From Glycine soja (Eukaryota; Streptophyta; Magnoliopsida; Fabales; Fabaceae), in contig NC_041006.1 in the NCBI RefSeq assembly GCF_004193775.1, forward strand, positions 30,619,102 to 30,683,101: DNA of 64,000 nt. The letters run 5' to 3'. The notes under the pieces are model-generated. The model ran no database searches and was not told the origin of the DNA. It saw only the letters and a list, made by a program, of their open reading frames with translations. This document shows positions 59,260-64,000 of this stretch, piece after piece; the stretch's first letter is position 1; every line of letters begins with the position of its first letter. A program made the position numbers and the translations under genes.

Positions 59260-60640
59260 TTACACTGTTGATTTACACATTTTCTTATTTTTATAAATCT
59301 ATAATTTAATTTTTATTTTTTAATTAAGATATTTTATTTTTAAAAAATTTGTAATTTTAATCATTGATCATTTCATTTAATTAAGATAGTTCGTCTTTTA
59401 CTTCTAAAAAATTAAAATTAAAATTAAATTTTTTTATTAAAATAAAAAATGAAATATCTCAATTAAAGAATAAAAGAGTTAAAATTATGAATTTTTAAAA
59501 ATAAAAGATAAAATATTTTAATTAAATAATAAAAAAACTAAAATCATGAATTTTAAAAAATAGATGAACGAAAAATATGTTTTAATCAAATAAATAATGT
59601 ATGCATACATTTTATGACTTTTTTGATAGTAAGTTATAGTATCGTAAATTTCTGTAATAATTATATTAAAAATTATATCAAAATATTTTTCAATTAATTG
59701 ATATTATAAAAAAATTTTAACAATTTTTGTTTGCTACTAAGTATATAAATCAATTGATAAGATTGTTTTAATTTAACTAGTGATTTTAAATTTAAGTTTT
59801 AATACAATATTAAATATTAATAAGAATGACTTTTTTATAATAAGAACTCGGTGATAATCATTTCATAATTGATAATCATACTAAATTTCAGTGTGTCGTG
59901 GTTACCAGATCTAATATGCTAATCTTGTTCTCAAACTTAGTTCGTGAATCAAAATTTAAAGTTTTATTAAGTAAATCTAAAAAAAATATTTAATTGAGTA
60001 TTAAAATAACTTTTGACAAAAAATATTCATCACTATTTAAATATAATTCTTTTTCTTTGTTTCTTCTTTCCTAAATAATTTTTTTATTAAATTTATTAAC
60101 AAAAAATTCACATAATTAACAAATGAAGTTAAAAATAATAAAAAAATGACAAATATAATAAAAATAAATTACATGTGGATTATAATTAACTCTATATTTA
60201 AAGACTTAAAACATAATTTTCGTGTCTCATGAAAATATTTTTATTTTTGTTCTGAAAAGTTTGTTTAAAAATAATAAAAATATCATTTTTTTTTCAAATA
60301 TAATAATTAAATAAAAATATATTAATAATAAATTTTATTTTTTTTACGATATAATTATTTTTACAAACATTCTATAAAAATTCTATAAAAGTTAAACTCT
60401 ATTATTAAAAACAGTTTTTTTTTCAAATTAACTAATATCAAATAATTTATATAAATGTGTGTTATATTTAAATGATAATCATGAAATAATAAAATTAAAA
60501 TTACGAAATTCATTTTAAAAATTTAGTTTAATTTTTAAATGCTTACCTTTTGAATTTATTATTGTTTATTAATTATTATATTTTTTTAATTAAAATATAA
60601 TTAATGACGCAGTATATGATTTTTTTAAAAAATATATAAA
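59260..60640. other. Very AT-rich spacer
   Basis: About 1.4 kb of A/T-dominated sequence without open frames, repeats of note or recognisable genes. Confidence 0.6.
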
Positions 60641-60654
60641 TAATTAAAAAAAAG

Positions 60655-60925
60655 TTTAGATTAACATCGATTATTTGAACCGATGTCATTAAGCACTTAC
60701 AACATCAGTTTTCAAATAACAGATGTTAAAACTGAATTTAGTGTGATTTTAACATCGGTTATTTGAAAACCGATGTTGTAAGTGCTTAACGACATCGGTT
60801 TTCAAATAACTGATGTTAATTTAACATCGGTTATTTAAAAACCGATGTCGTTAAACACTTACAACATCGGTTTTCAAATAACAGATGTTAAAACTGAATT
60901 TAGTGTGATTTTGACATCGGTTATT
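60655..60925. repeat. CACTA subterminal repeat cluster, orphan or opposite end of the third CACTA
   Basis: Repeated units AACATCGGTTATTTGAAAAC and GTTTTCAAATAACNGATGTT occur within a higher-order direct repeat. The block with GCACTTACAACATC...ACTGAATTTAGTGTGATTTT occurs twice (about 60692-60760 and 60855-60925). The core motif is that of 48600-49310. No terminus follows; sequence diverges after TTGAAAATTCATAGG at about 60930. Confidence 0.75.
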
Positions 60926-61019
60926 TGAAAATTCATAGGAATGTCTACTAAATATTGAGATACACGTCCATAAAATTAATTAGATACACATTGAACATTT
61001 AAAATTATTTCAATCCTTA

Positions 61020-61960
61020 GAAAGCTTGAATGTGTCTCATGTAAGACTTTTGCCATGAATAAGCTTCGGGTGTGCAGTATCTTTTCCATTGTGGTACAAT
61101 AGGAGATAAAGGACAATTATCCCTTTAAAAAAGATACATTATCATACAAAAGACGGAGTTACCGAATAAATCAATATTAGTCTACAAAAGTAAATGGTAT
61201 CTTTAATGGATAATGTATACCTACACAAAGTAATTTCTATTAACAAATCCAATTGAAATGTGACGGGACACAACTGACATAGGACTCCTAAGTGGAAAGA
61301 AGGTTCAACTTTGCAACCTAGATAAGCGGACCAATATAACATTATACCGACTTGCAATGACATAACCTATGTCGAGAATGGTCATCCATTTCGCTTCGGG
61401 TATTGGGCCATGTTCAACATACAAAGAGGTTATTAATTCCCATAATTTTTCTTCTGAGCCAAATAATTGAGCATAAAGAGAGTACCATGTTTGAAGTTTC
61501 TGAATCAAATCTTGGCAAACGAGAGACCAAGACACCTCACCCTAGCCTAGCAAAGCTGCAACTGTCCTGTAACCACAATTTCCATTCATTCAGTGTGACA
61601 TCTTTAATGTTCATAATGTATTATTGCAACTCATTGGAAAATTCATCCATATAATGGTCCATTTTTGTCTTCTTCTTGTCACAACCAACCTTGTGAGCCA
61701 TACTTGGAGTTCCTAAACTACCAACCATCATGCTCTTTTCATCGACACACTCCCACATTGAAGGTTTACGTTTGGTAGATTTCACAGACTTCAATGCACC
61801 CTTTGTTTTAACTTTCTATGGAGGGGAACACATTGAAGTGGTATTCAAAGATACAAGTTCACAAACTTTAGTCTTTAGGATGATTTTAACGCACCAATCT
61901 AGTTGTGAAAATCTCTTTAACAATGCATCAACCTCATGTGTCAGGGTTAAGTCCCCTCAA
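61020..61960 (-). pseudogene. MULE transposase C-terminus with OTU-like domain, decayed
   Basis: The minus strand reads VKTKGALKSVKSTKRKPSMW and ECVD near 61830-61700. After stops come LFGSEEKLWELITSLYVEHG and KWMTILDIGYVIASRYNVIL (61470-61310), a TFFPLRS-like segment, HISIGFVNRNYFV, and finally CPLSPIVPQWKRYCTPEAYS + WQKSYMRHI (61115-61030). This order (KGAPKxxKSTKRxPSxWE linker, then an OTU-like cysteine-protease-type domain, then W..YI.RM) is that of FAR1-like Mutator transposases fused to an OTU-like domain in legumes. Many stops and frameshifts show it is dead. The DDE core should lie upstream (beyond 62000) but is not recognisable. The catalytic OTU residues are not evident. Confidence 0.65.
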
Positions 61961-62009
61961 GAGCCATCTGTGTCTTCTGAACTACGAATGGATAACATCT
62001 AATATACTT

Positions 62010-64000
62010 GAATAAACTTCAAGAAAATGGAGCCATATATACTGATAAATTGTTTAAGTTCACAAGTACATGGTAGATTATGAGTAACTCTAAGTGCGTA
62101 GTTGCACATTAACTTGTCTTTGTATTTTTTGTACTTCTTTCCCCCTCTCATGCTACTTTCCCACACGTTGAGCCCAATTTCACAATTCATCGTGCTCTTA
62201 AAAAACCTAAAAGAATCTAAAAAATCATTCAATAGCAAAATACATGGCTTCATAAAACATAGACATATAAAAGCCATGAAATATATCTTATCAATCATGA
62301 ATTAACTAGAAAAGTTAGAATAGTTAGGTTGCAATTGAATTTCAATATTTTTAGCATCCACATTTTCATCATTATCATTCTCGATACCAGTATCATTATC
62401 ATTCTCTAATTTTGTAAACTAATTGTATGCATATTTTATTTGGTGTATTTTTTTTATTTTTTTTATTTGGTGCATTTATTATTATTTTTATTTAAATTCT
62501 CAAAAAGGCATTCTAAATTAATTATGCATCTTGGATATATTTTGTTTTCAGATTCAACAATATAGACATTTAATCATTTTCTAATTTAAAAATATCTAAA
62601 GTAGCTTGACCAAAAACAAAATTTAAATTAAGAAGAATTTAATTTCCGTTACAGTATAATTAATTGAAGAGAAATAAAAATGAAAAGTGATATATAAGAA
62701 TAATGAAACATAAAATTAATATAAATAGCTTATAATATGTTCAAATTTTCATTGTTTAAATTTGAATAAATTCAATTTATTATATTTCAAATCATATGAT
62801 ATATAATACTTACTTTTTATCATTAATAAATGAATAAAACAATGATTTCATTATTATTCTTTATATTTCAAAATATTTTTAATAAATTTGTTTAAAGATT
62901 GGTATATTTATTTGTCATAGATAACTTTGGTAATATAAGATCATCAAGATTAGTATACTTATCAATATGGATATTGTTATTTCTTTATTTCATATTATTA
63001 GTATACTTATCAATTATTCAAATGATGTAATCAAGAAATAATGAAATCTTGAATCGAGAAAAAATAAATAATGAAATCTAAAATTGATATAAATTAAATA
63101 ACTTATAATATTTTCCTTATAAAAAATGGTAATATTTTAAATTTTTATAGTTAAAATAAAATCAACTTAATATATTTCATACTGTATGATATTTTTACTT
63201 ATTTTTATCATTAATTAATATAATTTTAGTAATTATCATTGTTTCTATTTGAAGTATACTTTAATAACTTTATTTCAGCGTTAGTATACTTATTTATTTC
63301 TATATTATCTTTATCCAATTCAAAATCTTCTTTCATACGAAGGCTGATGTCCATGTAAAAGTTTACTTGTGACTCTAATAAATATATATATAAAAAAATT
63401 ATACCTTAGGTCATATTATGCTCATTGTCTTGCACCATTCAATAGGCCAAGAGGAAAGAAACATAGGGAACTACTCAATAGATAAGCTCTTATGATGCAC
63501 AAATAAGAATTTACAATTATTTTCTTCTAATTTCAACTGTGCATGTGTAGGTGTATTTGTAAGTTGTTATTTAATAGAATGAATGTGTTATGTATCCAAT
63601 AACATTATAAAGTTTCTAAAATCATCAGCCGAAAATCTAAAATAAGTTGATTGTAAAATCTCTACGATTTTTTTTTTTTTGGAAAAGCCAATACTAATTA
63701 GATTGTAGTAAAGCACAAGGCATACCCTACATACACCATACACCCTGGTAAAAAGAAAATTGAAAAAAATGTGTTACTGCCTATAGACCAACAACCAAAT
63801 TACAAAATTCCTACCCGACCCAACTCTAGAATACAATCTAAAAACATTATATATTACCGCTCGAACATGTAAAATAAATACCCTATTCATTACGTTTACC
63901 GTAAATCTGTACGCCCCATCACCAACAATAAGTACCAAAACTATCACCAAAGCACCAACATAATGAACATAGCATTCGTTCTAATTTAATACTAATGTAT
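62010..64000. other. AT-rich terminal region
   Basis: No gene, RNA or mobile element can be supported. The open frames at 61999-62298 and 62102-62305 overlap on opposite strands and have no family resemblance. Confidence 0.55.

Larger units (their letters stand above)
48584..60930. mobile_element. Third CACTA element, autonomous type but decayed; right terminus not found
   Basis: The left terminus is CACTACTAGAAAATAAGG at 48584, next to ACA (48581-48583). The subterminal repeats at 48600-49310 are the ACATCGGTT/AACCGATGT family of the nested element at 7481. On the minus strand follow a Transposase_24/Ulp1-type gene (49545-52423) and a TNP2 transposase (52530-55663), both broken. Host-like sequence occupies 56-59.3 kb. 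A second cluster of the same subterminal repeats occurs at 60655-60925, but no AGTAGTG terminus with ACA outside was found, so the right boundary given is where these repeats stop and is provisional. Confidence 0.7.

Overview
The window looks like nuclear DNA from a legume, most likely soybean (Glycine max) or a close relative. The grounds are AT-rich spacers, plant GT/AG introns, CACTA termini (CACTACTAG...) with palindromic subterminal repeats, LTRs carrying the palindrome GTAATCGATTAC, and gene fragments that read as eudicot proteins. The species is an inference; no database was searched.

Only two host genes look intact. One is a single-exon short-chain dehydrogenase/reductase at 32508-33350 (+), resembling 1-acyl-dihydroxyacetone-phosphate reductases. 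The other is a nine-exon AINTEGUMENTA (ANT) orthologue at 41295-44954 (+), with two AP2 domains and the 9-nt microexon typical of the family. I assembled it splice by splice into an open frame of 665 codons.

Positions 892-22701 form one large nested structure. A gene-fragment-rich CACTA transposon (Pack-CACTA, like soybean Tgm-Express elements) has a TTA target duplication. It carries pieces of at least six host genes: ribonucleotide reductase small subunit (minus strand), and nuclear pore anchor, an unrecognised exon, a BTB/NPH3-family first exon, alpha-glucan phosphorylase and homocysteine S-methyltransferase (plus strand). Two LTR elements sit within 6 bp of each other in the reductase fragment. 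A second CACTA (7481-15515, TSD CAT) sits in an intron of the nuclear pore anchor fragment; it carries its own host fragments (glycosyltransferase, TRM-like, RCC1-like), a solo LTR and a Ulp1-type protease pseudogene. A Copia element (18067-21848, TSD TTTCT) sits in an intron of the phosphorylase fragment.

Positions 22.7-32.4 kb are mostly AT-rich spacer. They hold a decayed CACTA end (to 25936) and an inositol polyphosphate 5-phosphatase exon split by a solo LTR (26908-27871, TSD GCTAG). Positions 33.4-41 kb hold no gene I can support.

Positions 45-64 kb are again transposon-rich: microsatellites, a hairpin MITE, a hAT-like TIR element (48004-48578), and a third CACTA starting at 48584 with a dead Ulp1/Transposase_24-type gene and a dead TNP2 transposase on the minus strand. 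Further captured host sequence follows (57.4-59.2 kb), then orphan CACTA subterminal repeats (60655-60925), then a decayed MULE transposase with an OTU-like tail (61.0-62.0 kb). The last 2 kb are AT-rich with nothing recognisable.
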